Shown here in pieces: positions 20,869-31,378 of a DNA stretch of 64,000 bases. Position numbers and translations under genes: made by a program. Position 1 is the stretch's first letter. Each line of letters opens with the position of its first letter. The notes under the pieces were generated by a model that worked only from the letters and a program-made list of their open reading frames with translations, ran no database searches and was not told where the DNA came from. Source of the stretch: Monoplex corrugatus (taxonomy: Eukaryota > Mollusca > Gastropoda > Littorinimorpha > Ranellidae); assembly GCA_030674185.1 (NCBI GenBank), contig JAPXFY010000015.1:24408505-24472504 (forward strand), written 5' to 3'.

Positions 20869-21840
20869 CCCATTTCTCAATAGATAGGGATTGCTTTGTT
20901 TGCCATGATGGCTTTAGTTTGTTCTCTTCCACCCCAATGCAAAGACAGAAGAAAACACACATTTGTACAATGAACGAGCCAGAAGTTTGGAGACTTCTGG
21001 ATTCTTCGTTCAGAAGAGGATAAAATTAAATTAAAAGCCCGTACAAACTAACTAGGTCATACAAACACAAAACTTATCATAAAAACAAAAAACAGTGCTG
21101 TGTTCTTGAAACACAAGGCACAAACCTTGATACGTACCCGGTATATGTATGTATGCATATGTAGTCAAATCCAAAACGTCTTTGTCGTGGAGCACAAATC
21201 ATCATCTGTGCATGTTCTACACTTAAAAATCATGAACTAGTGTTAGACAAAATGATACTACATTAAGGCAGATTAATTAATTAATTGTTCTGCTCAGTCT
21301 TTGGAAACAGACGGTAACCCCCATATGGTTATCCTGATAGTTATCTGAATTTAATCGAACCGATATTACTGGATCCATTCCTTAGCCCATGACCATGTAT
21401 TTATGAAACCTTCCGAATTAATCAAACCAACAGTCTCATAAATTGCATCACATTCCCCTGAAAAGTATTTCCACAGTGTGACATTATATGATTAAACTTT
21501 GCCCACACCTGAGTTTTTTCAGTAATAGGCACAGTTCAACACGCTCATAGCAGCTATCCTCATCTCGACTTCACTTGGAAGTGGTCAGTTAACCATTGAT
21601 GAATCATTGATCGGCTATGTACATTAAACAGTTGACTTTTTCGGCTGTTTATTCATTGGGCTGATGGTCTGGTTCATTAAACTGTTCGGGGGGTAGATTA
21701 TTAAAAGTTAATCAGCGTGTTGAAGTGATATAAGATTGGTTGATTTGTAGTTTGATTTTGATAAGAACGATTGACTTGTGTATTGGTTGGTAGTTCAGTG
21801 CAGAACTCTACTTACAAGCATGTTTCTCTATTCCTGACAG
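20869..21840. other. Intron 4, nothing recognised
   Basis: AT-rich intron ending at the exon 5 acceptor. No repeat unit or coding signal noted. Confidence 0.55.
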
Positions 21841-21934
21841 TGTTATCTTGAACTACATACTGTTGTATCGAGTGTATCATCATCTGGACTACTTGTCTAA
21901 GGAATATCGCGACCTCAAGTTGCCAGTAATGAAG
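21841..21934 (+). CDS. M13 peptidase exon 5 of window
   Basis: About 31 codons. Acceptor CTGACAG; the donor GTTGGA is weak. The peptide VILNYILLYRVYHHLDYL then SKEYRDLKLPVMK corresponds to the family's 'L-x-N-Y-M-x-W-x-x-V ... L-x-x-x-F' helix. The coding frame begins at 21842 and does not match the phase left by exon 4 (one base short). The end at 21934 is chosen because exon 6 starts cleanly in phase 0; the open frame continues into CTG/ATG simple repeat, which is intron. Confidence 0.82.
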
Positions 21935-24470
21935 GTTGGAATTGTCATTGAGTATTGGTATTGTCATTGTAACTCGCAAATAATGTTGCTGCTACTGCTG
22001 CTGCTGCTGCTGTTGTTGTTTTTGTTGATGATGATGGTGGTGGTGATGGTGGTGATGATGATGATGATAATGATGATGATCATCATCATCATTATCATCA
22101 TGAGGAAGAAGATGGTAATTGAGGTAATTCAATTTCTCGTCAGTGTTAAGGGGTGTTTATCGTAGAGGGGAAAAGTTTTGTTTTTGTGATGATGATTTTT
22201 GGTAGTGGTGGTGCAGTTTTGTTGTTGTTGACGTTGATGAGGTAGTGCAGGTAATGTTGCGGTAATGATTTGATAGCTTGCATCCTTCTTCGTTTCTCTA
22301 TTTCATCTTCAATCTTTGAAATGAAGAAACACAGAGAGAATATTAAGCTGTTGCCTAACTCAGAAGAGGTAGTCTCATTACAGAATGTTTGTTTTGCATA
22401 ACAGGACGCATGTACAGTGTATTATTGCTGCTCTTCGTGGTGTGATGGTTTTATTATTGCTGATGTTAGAGCATCTGCTCTTGACATTTTGGGGGTGTAA
22501 CGTTTAATGCACACAGCATCATCAAATTGAGAGCTTTTACTAGTAAACTTGACCTTCATTAACTCCAAAATGCGATAACACGAAGCAAATGGAACCAGTC
22601 CCACAAGAATAGACAATAGCATGTTAAAGTGTCATAGTGGCATACGGAGATTTGACTCGGTTTTCCATAGGATGGAAAGAACTTGTCTCTGCCTGCTTTG
22701 TGTGTTCTGTTAAATCAGTCCTTGGAAGCGAAGGAAAACTGAACATGAACCAAGCAATGTCTGTCTCAGTATGCTTGTTGGTGGTGATGGTTGTGATGGT
22801 GGTAGTGGTGGTGGCGCTCCTGCTGCTGTTATTTGTTTTTGGGGTGTTTTTTTCGTTGGTTTGTTTCCCTGTCATGAAGGATTTTTTTCATTGCATGAAA
22901 TGCAGTTTGTTGCCCATGGAAACAGCACGTTGCTATAGTTCAGTTCCAGCTATGTTGCACAATGGGGCATACATTCATTCGAGAAAAATCAGAATGCTAA
23001 AAAATATACTGAAAAAACAATCTGGAATACAAAGTAATAGGACAAAATGTCCTGATTAAGAATAAATTGGACACTATCTCTGGACCGAAATGATATATAC
23101 ACACATATGATTTGTATATATATATGATAATAATGATGATGATCAGACATTTCAAAACAGGATAAAAAGTCACCAAAGTGTAAAATGGGAATGAATAGCA
23201 CCAACCAGTCTTGGATTTACTTGAGCAGACTGATAAAGACGTCATGTCGTTCTATTGGCGAGATGCTGTCGTGTATTTTTTCTAAAGAAATTTTGAACTA
23301 TTTACACGTTTGAGGAAAGTAGAATATATTTTCCGCTTGGTATAAAAATCAATAGTCATTTTCCTGTCAACCACTCTAATGGGAAAATAGTCCTGGTAGA
23401 GGATAGTATAAAAAGATATCTTCACTTTCAACGAGGCTATGTTCTGAGACCAACCCATAGACACATATCTGCATACACACGCACACACAAAGAAGTATGT
23501 GACTCATCAGTAGTGATGTGAGGATTATAGACAGTAAACAACACCACTGAGAAAACTGGACGGTATAAATGTGCAGTTTACTAATCGTCCATGGATCTGT
23601 TGTCTGAAGACAAATCAAAATATTAAAGTCAATGCATCACACAGAAAATGAAACTTGTCAGTCGATACAGTACACTGGGCTGTAAGCTATTCTGCCACCG
23701 TGAACATGCGATCGGATTTCTCGTGGACAGTTCCACTAACTGGTCTACGTTCATTTTCCTACAGTGTGACCCAGCCATTCCTTTTTGCTTTAACTATACA
23801 TGAAATAATGACAAAATATTCTTTTTTTTACCAGCTTGGTGTAGGCTTCTCAAACATCCATAGATGACACATTTATACAACTGTCACTTTTCAAAGATAC
23901 AGCTCCATTCCCTTGTTCACACACGCTTCATTTGGTATATACATACATACATACATACATACATACAACACACACACACAATATATGTATGTATATATAT
24001 ATATATATATATGTATATATTTATTTATTTGTGTGTGTGTGTGTGTGTGTTATATACACACACATAATATGTATAAAATATGACAGTTTTTGAGGAGGAG
24101 TTTCTCGACTATTTTTCAGTATGTCATTTTACCCAGTCACATATAGTCATTATATTCAGCACATGTAAGTATGTAGGCATAACCAAGTAAATATACATGC
24201 TGACATCAGTATTACACACAGTTTTGATCATGAGGGGGAAAATATCTATGTACTCGTAGCTATCTTATAATTACATTCCTTGCCGCGAATGAATGCAGCT
24301 TCTACATAACAAGATGTTTCATATGGCTTGATCATCCTGAAAAACTGTTATTTGGTTTACTTAAGAGGCTTGCACATGTTATGATGCTCCTTTGGTTTCT
24401 AAGATCCTAATTTGGAATTATCTTGTAGATAGTTTGTTTTAATCTCAGATAAAACCCAACCTGTCCACAG
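21935..24470. other. Intron 5 with simple repeats
   Basis: A run of CTG then GTT, GATGAT and ATCATC trinucleotides at 21986-22104, a GGTGGT-rich run at 22780-22830, and ATAC, AT and GT runs at 23937-24070. The open frames (poly-Leu/Met, poly-Val) are repeat artefacts. No gene seen. Confidence 0.7.
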
Positions 24471-24599
24471 GTAATGCTCGGAAAGGAAGAGCCAGGACCT
24501 CGCTGGAGGACATGTTTGAAAGTGTTAAAAGACAACATGAAAAGCGTACTGGGATTTTTATACGTCAACAAGGACTTCACTCCTGCTGTCAAAAATACG
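24471..24599 (+). CDS. M13 peptidase exon 6 of window
   Basis: 43 codons, phase 0. Acceptor TCCACAG, donor GTAATC. The peptide contains VMLGKEEPGPRWRTCLK and SVLGFLYVNKDFT, equivalent to the conserved 'P-R-W-x-x-C-x-x ... A-x-G-x-L-Y-V-x-x-x-F' block; the Cys is one of the conserved M13 ectodomain cysteines. Confidence 0.94.
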
Positions 24600-24866
24600 G
24601 TAATCCGTTTTCTTGGTTTCTTTGTCTGTTTAATCCTATTTTGATTGTCTGTTTCGTCTTTTCTCTGATATTTCAGTGACAGATTTTGCGTACAAAAATG
24701 GTTTGTTTGTTTGTTGATTCGTCTTAGAGGAATTCTCTTCGTCGTGCTCTTCTGATTTATTGACTTACCGGGTTCGTTCCTTTGCGATTGCACTGTCTGT
24801 CTGTCAACATGAGCTGTCTGTGCCAACTGGCCTGGAGGTCATTCAAGAGAGAGAGACCCCCCTCCC

Positions 24867-25328
24867 CCCACTTCCCTGTGGAGATGCCGGGGCTCTTTCA
24901 GTATAAAAAGTATCCTCAGCTTCTGGAAATTCTGTGCTACAAATTTCCTCTTTTCTGTCACTCTTTTTCTTCCTTGTTCCTTTGCTTTCTGTCATTTCTT
25001 CCTGTCATTTTCTGCCTTGCTGGTCCATTCACATGTATGTGTTCGATAAAGTTTTACGTATATTTTCTTAGGATTGATAATTGGGTACATATATTAAGTG
25101 CATTTTTGGCTCTGTGGACGTGAGATATGCGGAAGCAATTTTAGGTAATTTATGCCTGTTTTTATGGATGTTTCGGTGTCCTTTGGTATGCTTAAATTTG
25201 TACTCAGGTATGTTTTTTAAATCCCCTGTGCTATGAATTGGACGGAATGGTCAACACCAGGGGCATGTGCTCAGATTTTGTGCGTGAATGCGTTGATATG
25301 ATGTGTACTTAAATTTTCTTTTCTTTCA
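24867..25328 (+). mobile_element. Retroposon copy 6, 3' truncated
   Basis: Head GTGGAGATGCCGGGGCTCTT and GTATAAAAAGTATCC, middle TTGATAATTGGGTACAT, ends at TTAAATTTTCTTTTC without the CGGCTGGGC tail, directly against the antisense RTE fragment. Confidence 0.8.
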
Positions 25329-26230
25329 GTCAGCATTGCCGCAAAGATGACGGAAGAGGTTATGGGCGCTAGAACGCATTTGCTTCGTTCCGTTGTGCAC
25401 TGAAAAGGTTCAGATGCCTCCCCATTCTCTGGGAGCCAGGCCAACATGCCATTGTAAACGGAAGCGACAAACGAGAAAAGTCTCTGAGAGCAACCAAACT
25501 TCTGTTGCATCTCCTACAATGCCTTCCGGTTAATGATGTCAAATGCTTTGGTCAAATCAACAGACACCACAAAGAAGTCCTGGGTTTGTTCGTGACACTT
25601 CTCTTGATGGCCACAGCTACACGGATGATGATTCTGTTACAGTTGATTCTGGCAGGGCCTTCTCTGCATTTCACTAGAGGGATATCTCATGGTGTTTATC
25701 ACATGAAGTATCATCGTCCTGCTTGTAAATGTGGATGATTGTAGCATCTTTAAAGTCTTGAGGAACTCCTTTCATCTTCCTATAGACTGGTACAGGGTTG
25801 TCAGGTTCCCAGAGGCATCTCGACCCCATCCTAATAGATATCTGCAGGAATTTATCATCGGCTCCTGATGCCTTCTCAGTAGCGGTTTAATTCAGGGTTT
25901 ATCCATCTTGGTAATGGAGGATGGATCTGCCAGATATTCCTTTACTGGTATTTGGGGAATGCTGGATTTGTCGTCACTGGGACATAAGACACAGGTGACT
26001 GTTGTTAAGCAGTGTTTTGTGGGCCAAAGATCAAGGTCGTCACGCTATCGTTGATGGCACAAAACAACGTTTCCATCGTCTATGCAACCTTGGTGCGTAT
26101 AACAAATCTGACACCAGAAGTCTTTGACTGTTTGGCTTTCCAGTGCAGTAGAAGACGTGGCCTCCTCCACCTTGTCAAGCTGGGTTTTCGTCTGCAAATC
26201 TGGTCTTACTAAAGCTAGCTGTGTTAATCT
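25290..26230 (-). pseudogene. RTE-like LINE reverse transcriptase fragment
   Basis: Read on the minus strand from right to left: PQIPVKEYLADPSS, a decayed fingers region, EKCHEQTQDFFVVSVDLTKA, FDIINRKALWEMQQKFGC, then QCTTERSKCVLAP for the 'V-K-Q-G-C-V-L-A-P' motif. The order matches RTE/BovB-type ORF2. Several frame changes and stops mark it as a fossil. The exact left border against the retroposon is unclear. Confidence 0.75.
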
Positions 26231-26299
26231 TATAGTGATCCAGCATCTTCTCTATGATGATGATCATCTTTTTAATATATTTACATTTTCAACTTGCAG

Positions 26300-26398
26300 G
26301 TTCTCGAAATGGTGCGTTACACCAAGCAATCACTGAAGGAGATGATCGATGACGTGCACTGGATGGACGCTGATACCAAGAAGAAAGCTCTGGAAAAG
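26300..26398 (+). CDS. M13 peptidase exon 7 of window
   Basis: 33 codons, phase 0. Acceptor CTTGCAG, donor GTGGGT. The peptide reads VLEMVRYTKQSLKEMIDD then VHWMDADTKKKALEK, the family's 'M-I-x-x-I-x-x-A-F-x-x-x-L-x-x-x-x-W-M-D-x-x-T-x-x-x-A-x-x-K' helix pair. Confidence 0.95.
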
Positions 26399-26479
26399 GT
26401 GGGTAATTTTGGTTAAAGAAATTGCCTGCATTCTTTTCGCGAACATACGAGTATGCATGCTCACGCACACACATATGCG

Positions 26480-26502
26480 CCCCCCCCCCCCCCCCCCCCC
26501 CC
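26480..26502. repeat. Poly-C run
   Basis: About 23 consecutive C, 80 bases inside intron 7 and at the start of retroposon copy 7, replacing the CCCC start seen in other copies. Confidence 0.95.
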
Positions 26503-27042
26503 TTTGGGTTGCTGGGGGCTCTTTCAGTATAAATAGTATCCCCACCTTCTGTAAGTTCTGTGCTAGAAATTTCCTCTTTTCTGTCACTCTCTTTATTTCT
26601 GCCTTGTTGCCTTGCTTTCTGTCATTTCTACTTATTTTCTGCCTTAATGGTCCATTCACCTGTATTTTTTCGATAAAGTCTTACGTGTTTTTTCTTCGGA
26701 TTGATAATTGGGTGCATGTATTAAGTGCATTTTTGGCTCTAAGGAGGTCAGATATGCGGAAGCGATTTTAGGTAATTTATGCCTGTTTTTATATATGTTT
26801 TGGTGTCCTTATGTATGCTTATATTTGTATTCAGGTGTGTTTTTTAAATCTCCCCTGTGCAGTAAATCGGACGGAATGGTCCTACGCCGGGGGCATGCCC
26901 TTAGATTATGTGCGCGAATGCATTGATATGTGTACTTAACTTTTTCTTTTTTTTCCTGTTGAAGTTTTGTGTGTTTTGAAGCGGTTATAGCCCTGATATG
27001 GCTCTGTGCAGTCGGCTGAGCTTTAAACAAGAATAAAAGAAA
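26503..27042 (+). mobile_element. Retroposon copy 7
   Basis: Near full-length: GTATAAATAGTATCCCCACC head, TTGATAATTGGGTGCATG middle, GTGCAGTCGGCTGAGCTTTA tail with an (AAG/AAAG)n extension. Confidence 0.85.
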
Positions 27043-27107
27043 GAAAGAAACACATGCGCACAAAACACACACGCTTAGTCATTGATATATATTTGTATGT
27101 GTACATA

Positions 27108-27138
27108 TATATATATGACTAAGTGCCAAAAGGTGGGA
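27108..27138 (+). repeat. Left terminal inverted repeat
   Basis: 31 bases perfectly complementary to 30377-30407. The non-AT core is GACTAAGTGCCAAAAGGTGG then GA. Confidence 0.88.
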
Positions 27139-28158
27139 TGCTGAGAGGGTGTTCATGAGAACTACAATAAAAACATTATTTTCACATCTGAAACCCGTGT
27201 TCTTCTTTTGGTTTGTGTGGAAGAATGAATGTACTGATAGTGGAGATAACTTCAAGCCTAATTTTTTTTTTATTTTGCTCTACACGTGCAATATTGTACA
27301 AAATTGTCTTTAAAATCATGGCGTCGAAAACGGACATTTCGTAGTCAGCACTAAATAAAGATGCCGTGCTCAGCCTACGTCTGATTAAAGCACTTGAAAC
27401 TAAGCTGAGCAAAATATACCTCGATTAACATACACAAATTTGCCGAATGGATCGGAATTTGTTGATGCGTCTATTCTGGCCGTTTCAAATTTTCGGTGTC
27501 ACACGTTATAACGTGTTGTAAGACCGCCGTCGAAACTTTGAACGTGTTGTTCTTACAAATGTTTTGGGTTAGAGATTCCAAAATGGTGTCATTTTGTACT
27601 CTGGAAACGATTGTTAATCATTATTTGAATGAAAAGTATTGAGCGTATTCTTATCTGTTTTTTTACTTGCGATTGTTACCGTCGCGAAAATGTGTTGTAA
27701 TGTTTGACGTCCACACCCAGCCCAAAATTTTCTTTCTCATTTCAACGATATCGCAAAAATCGATGTTATTCACTTCCAGTACACACGTGGGTTACACGTT
27801 GGTTTGTGGCCACGTGCATTTCGCAGGAGTTTTGCTGCTGATGAGGAACTGTCTGCATCTGAAGGTATGTTGTAATACTCTTCCTTGTTTTGACGTGTGA
27901 CACTTTTTGACGACCGACACCACACCATGCAGTATTTTTTACAAATATCGACAAAGCAGGTTTTGTCATTCATTTGATTTTGGTCAGCTTCATACAGTAA
28001 GCCGATGGAAATCGTATTCTGACGACAGAACAAAGCATCTTAGCTTACATCAAAATAGAGAAATTGTTTTCTTGCTTTCTTACAACAAAGGCATTTGTGG
28101 TGATTTTGACGTTTGATAATACATTTTTGTTGTAATTTTTAATTTTTTGTGTCTGCAG

Positions 28159-29610
28159 GAAGGATTATTTCTTGATGGCCAGAACTGGTGTGCACCATCA
28201 GACAACCTCAATGCAGAGCATGTGGTCCATGTTGCAGTGCTGACATCCTCTGCACCCCGTGCTACACCAGAGGATGCTTTCAGGAATGAATGCATGGCAG
28301 TGGTTGGGAATGCTGTCTACACAGGTTTGTGGCAGTTTTTTGCTGCCTGCGTTGCCCTGAACAGGCCTGTGCAGTCAGTATTTCCATCACTTGGATGGCC
28401 AGTATACCAGAAGCACTGCAGCAGGATCATCCGTGCGCATGGCTGCACAAACAACAAGAAGCTGACAGTGATGTGGTCTTCGTCCAGAGACGACATGGTT
28501 GCGAAACACTGGACCCCGAACCATTTTGTTCCCTTGGTCATCCTCAGGAAGCCATGTCAGTTTCCTGTTATAGGAGACACCTATATGATTAGGTGGTCAG
28601 GTGTTGAATATCCCTGTCAGGTGCTGGAGACGGATGGACTGCTAGGAGTAGTCTGTGTGCACTTCGGGGACATCTCGATGCGTCCCAGGTTCGACGCGCG
28701 TCCCAGGTGTGATACATCCCAGATTCGATACGTCCCATGTTCGATACGTCACAGGTTCGACGCATCCCAGGTTCGATACGTCCCACACCAACACCCACAC
28801 CTCACCCCCTCCCCATCCACCCACACACTATCCTCACCCATACCCCCACCACCCACACACCCACACCCCAACCCACACGATCCACACCCCCGCACCACCC
28901 CATACCCAAACCACACCACCCACACCTCGCACCAATAACACCCTCACCATCCCACCCACACCACCCAGCCCCCCGCATCCACCAACCACACACCACCCAC
29001 ACCCTCACCTCCACACCCGCACCCCCCACACTGACACCACCCTCACCACCCACACCCACACCGCTCACCTCCACCATGCACCCCCCCACATTCACACCAC
29101 CCACATTCACACCACCCACATTCACACCACCCCACCCCACCCACAAGCACACCCACACCACCCAAACTACCCCCACACTCACCACCCACACCTCCAGCAC
29201 CACCCACACCCCACCCACAAGTGGGTATAGTGGTGTGCGGATGGTGTGAGTGTGGGGGTGTGGGTGGGGTGATGTGGTGGTGTGAGTGTGGGGATGGTGT
29301 GGTGGAGGTGTGGGTGTGCTTGTGGGTGTGGGATGGGTGGGTGTGGGGGGTGTGGGGCATATCAAACCTGGGACGTATGGAACCTGGGTCGTATGGAACC
29401 TGGGACGCGTCGAACCTGGGACGTATCGAACCTGGGACGTATCGAGCCTTACTCGTGCACTTCATGTCAAAAGCCAGAAATGGCCTTTGGTGCTGGAGTG
29501 TGGCAGACTACATGTACTCTTGGAAGCCACACACTTCTCTTGTGAGGGAAGTCACACTTAAGTTAATGGACAAGGTGTCCACGCAAAGGTGCCAGCTGTT
29601 CAAAGTTTGA
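28159..29610 (+). pseudogene. Vertnin/OTU-like reading frame split by a foldback insertion
   Basis: The frame opens after a good acceptor (TTTTTTGTGTCTGCAG), so an upstream exon is likely; a candidate donor is GAAG-GTATGT at 27865. The first part (28159-28665) encodes about 169 residues with DAFRNECMAVVGNAVYTGLW, QSVFPSLGWPVYQKHCSRII, KLTVMWSSSRDD and WTPNHFVPLV. That order ('E-x-x-x-G-x-x-x-x-G-L-W-Q ... S-V-x-P ... I-x-W-S-S ... W-x-P-N-H-F-V-P-L') resembles the OTU-like part of vertnin-type proteins; this is recognition by eye. The frame runs into a 789-bp insertion and resumes in the same frame at 29455 as VHFMSKARNGLWCW, ending at a stop at 29610. It looks intact apart from that insertion. 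Whether it belongs to the transposon or is captured cargo is unknown. Confidence 0.55.
28666..29454. mobile_element. Foldback (hairpin) insertion with 9-bp target duplication
   Basis: 789 bases flanked by the direct repeat GTGCACTTC (28657-28665 and 29455-29463). The outer arms are tandem 16-bp units of TTCGATACGTCCCAGG: about seven on the left (28672-28793) and six inverted on the right (29357-29448). The inner part is a C-rich CACCCACACC-type strand (28794-29220) turning to a G-rich GGTGTGGGTG strand (29221-29356). The whole can fold into one long hairpin. Long inverted repeats built of short tandem units plus a 9-bp duplication are the hallmarks of foldback elements such as Drosophila FB. 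It encodes nothing; open frames across it are artefacts. Confidence 0.85.
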
Positions 29611-29831
29611 TACACGGTTGGCTTCAGACCTTTACTGATGACGATGAGCCCCTCTAACCCATGCTGTTGGCACGGGTTACAATGACTCAATGGTCTTAGT
29701 GGATTAATGTTTAGTTCAGATTGGTCCATAAGTTAATGTTTGCATCATTTTTTGTTTGTGTCAGTCTGGTGATGTTGAACCAAGACCCATGTTGTGATTT
29801 GGTGTAATATTGATGTGCAACACTTTTTTGA

Positions 29832-29935
29832 AAATCATCCTTTTCTTCAAATATATTTCTTTTTTTTAATACTTAAATACAAATCATCCTTTTCTTCAAA
29901 TATATTTCTTCTTTTTTTTAATACTTAAATACAGC
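29832..29935. repeat. 49-bp tandem duplication
   Basis: AAATCATCCTTTTCTTCAAA with the following TATATTTCTT...AATACTTAAATAC occurs twice back to back, differing by a couple of inserted bases. Confidence 0.93.
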
Positions 29936-30376
29936 TTGTCTTGTTTTGTGTGTGTTGAATGTGCATATGTTTTATTAGAAGAAAAAGTGTGATTGGGCCT
30001 GGTGGCAAATTGCTAAAAATCTGTCTGGTGTCGCACGTCAAACATTACAACAATACATGTCCATAAATTATGTTCAGGGTGTGAAAATCAGAAAGAGATG
30101 ATAGCATTACATTTAGGCATGCTACATGGACACAAAAACAGTATCTTGGGTCTGCAGCATTATGAAAAAGAAACATGTTATGAGCATTTGTGTTGTAATG
30201 TTTGACGTGCGACACTTTAGACATCCCAACATTTAAACTGAGATATTTCCAAAACCAAGCTTTTGATTATCTTTTGCTTTTACAGAATCATGCTTGGTAC
30301 TGAAAGGTATCAGACAGTACCAAAGAGAACTCTTTAAAGCAGACTTTATTTTTCAACCCCTTGTCCTAAATCGGGG

Positions 30377-30407
30377 TCCCACCTTTTGGCACTTAGTCAT
30401 ATATATA
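30377..30407 (-). repeat. Right terminal inverted repeat
   Basis: Inverted partner of 27108-27138; the core reads TCCCACCTTTTGGCACTTAG then TC on the + strand, followed by ATATATATA. Confidence 0.88.
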
Positions 30408-31157
30408 ATACACACACAACACACACATATATATATATAGATATATAGATATAGATGTATATACACACACATATATACACACAGATACACATAGATGCAG
30501 ACATGTTCATCTGTGCATTCACAGAGGCACGCACAGTGTCTGGTTGATAAAAAGTATTTTTGCCTTGATGTTAATTGAGTTATTAAAAGCATGTGTTTCT
30601 ATTCTCTTTCATGTAATCATTCACTGGATCTTTTTTTATATCATCACAGAATGTTTTCCCGTGATTTGTCTCTTTGGGCAAAGCATGTCGCCTAATTATG
30701 GCGCCACCACCCTTCTAATTGCAGTATGTATGTGATGTATTTTTACTTACCAGTGGAAGAGAATTTTCTACATTGATATGGACAGGTCTTTTGTTGTTGT
30801 GGGATCTATTACAGACTGTAAATATGGGACTCAGTTATCATCTTCACTTAAAGACCACTATTTGGAAGGTCGGAAATTCCTGCCTGCTTGGGGATGGAAC
30901 CCATGATCTGTCACTTCCAAGACAAGTATGTTAATAGAGTGGGCTACCAATCGACTCCATGATAACGTTTCGTGTTGAATTAATCTTCCGAACTGATCAC
31001 TACTCTCAAAGCAACAGCCCTAATTTTTTTTTTTTATGAAGCTGACATTTTCACTTTAGTTTAGCAAAAAGCTTTTAATACTGTAACAAGAGCATCCAAG
31101 AGAATCCCTACAAATGGTTTTTAAAGCAAACTAAAAGCAGTTCTGAACAGTGACCAT
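30408..31157. other. Intron 7 with microsatellites and an antisense tRNA-SINE remnant
   Basis: AC, AT and ATAG runs at 30408-30490. About 30860-30960 resembles a minus-strand tRNA-type SINE head (GGGATGGAACCCATGATC is an inverted B box; the A box is decayed). No gene. Confidence 0.5.
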
Positions 31158-31378
31158 CGGCCAGATATAATGCGGTAATCGAGAAGGGGAAAAGTATTGC
31201 TCAGAAGGAAGACCAGACAACGAGCGGATCAGCATGGGAAAATTTAAAGATGCTGATGTCCAGAATTCGGCCAGATATAATGCGGTAATCGAGAAGGGGA
31301 AAAGTATTGCTCAGAAGGAAGACCAGACAACGCGAGCGGATCAGCATGGGAAAATTTAAAGATGCTGATGTCCAGAAT
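31158..31378. repeat. 110-bp tandem duplication
   Basis: Two adjacent copies of a segment beginning CGGCCAGATATAATGCGGTA and ending GATGCTGATGTCCAGAAT, differing by an inserted CG and one end base. High identity shows it is recent. The open frames here come from the duplicated segment. Confidence 0.95.

Larger units (their letters stand above)
27108..30407. mobile_element. 3.3-kb element with 31-bp terminal inverted repeats
   Basis: The left end (27108-27138) and right end (30377-30407) are perfect inverted copies over 31 bases: TATATATAT then GACTAAGTGCC, AAAAGGTGGGA. Inside lie a spliced-looking vertnin/OTU-like reading frame, a nested foldback insertion, and a motif related to TTTGACGTGCGACACTTT that recurs near 27496, 27690 and 27887 on the left and near 30027 (inverted) and 30201 on the right. 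The termini lie in AT-dinucleotide sequence, so a target duplication cannot be told from the repeat. No recognised transposase is present; it may be non-autonomous, or the OTU-like protein may belong to it. Confidence 0.72.

Noticed and set aside
20426..20962. Minus-strand frames of 70 to 114 codons
   Set aside because: They translate the antisense retroposon; the same frames recur in other copies without conservation.
21848..22165. 105-codon frame continuing from exon 5 with poly-Leu/Met
   Set aside because: After exon 5 it is CTG/ATG trinucleotide repeat in the intron, not coding.
22624..23059. Valine-rich frame and its antisense
   Set aside because: Arises from GGTGGT/GTGGTG repeats; no homology or splice context.
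28737..29465. Pro/His/Thr-rich and Gly/Val-rich open frames on both strands
   Set aside because: They lie in the foldback insertion's CACCCACACC repeats, which are open in several frames on both strands.
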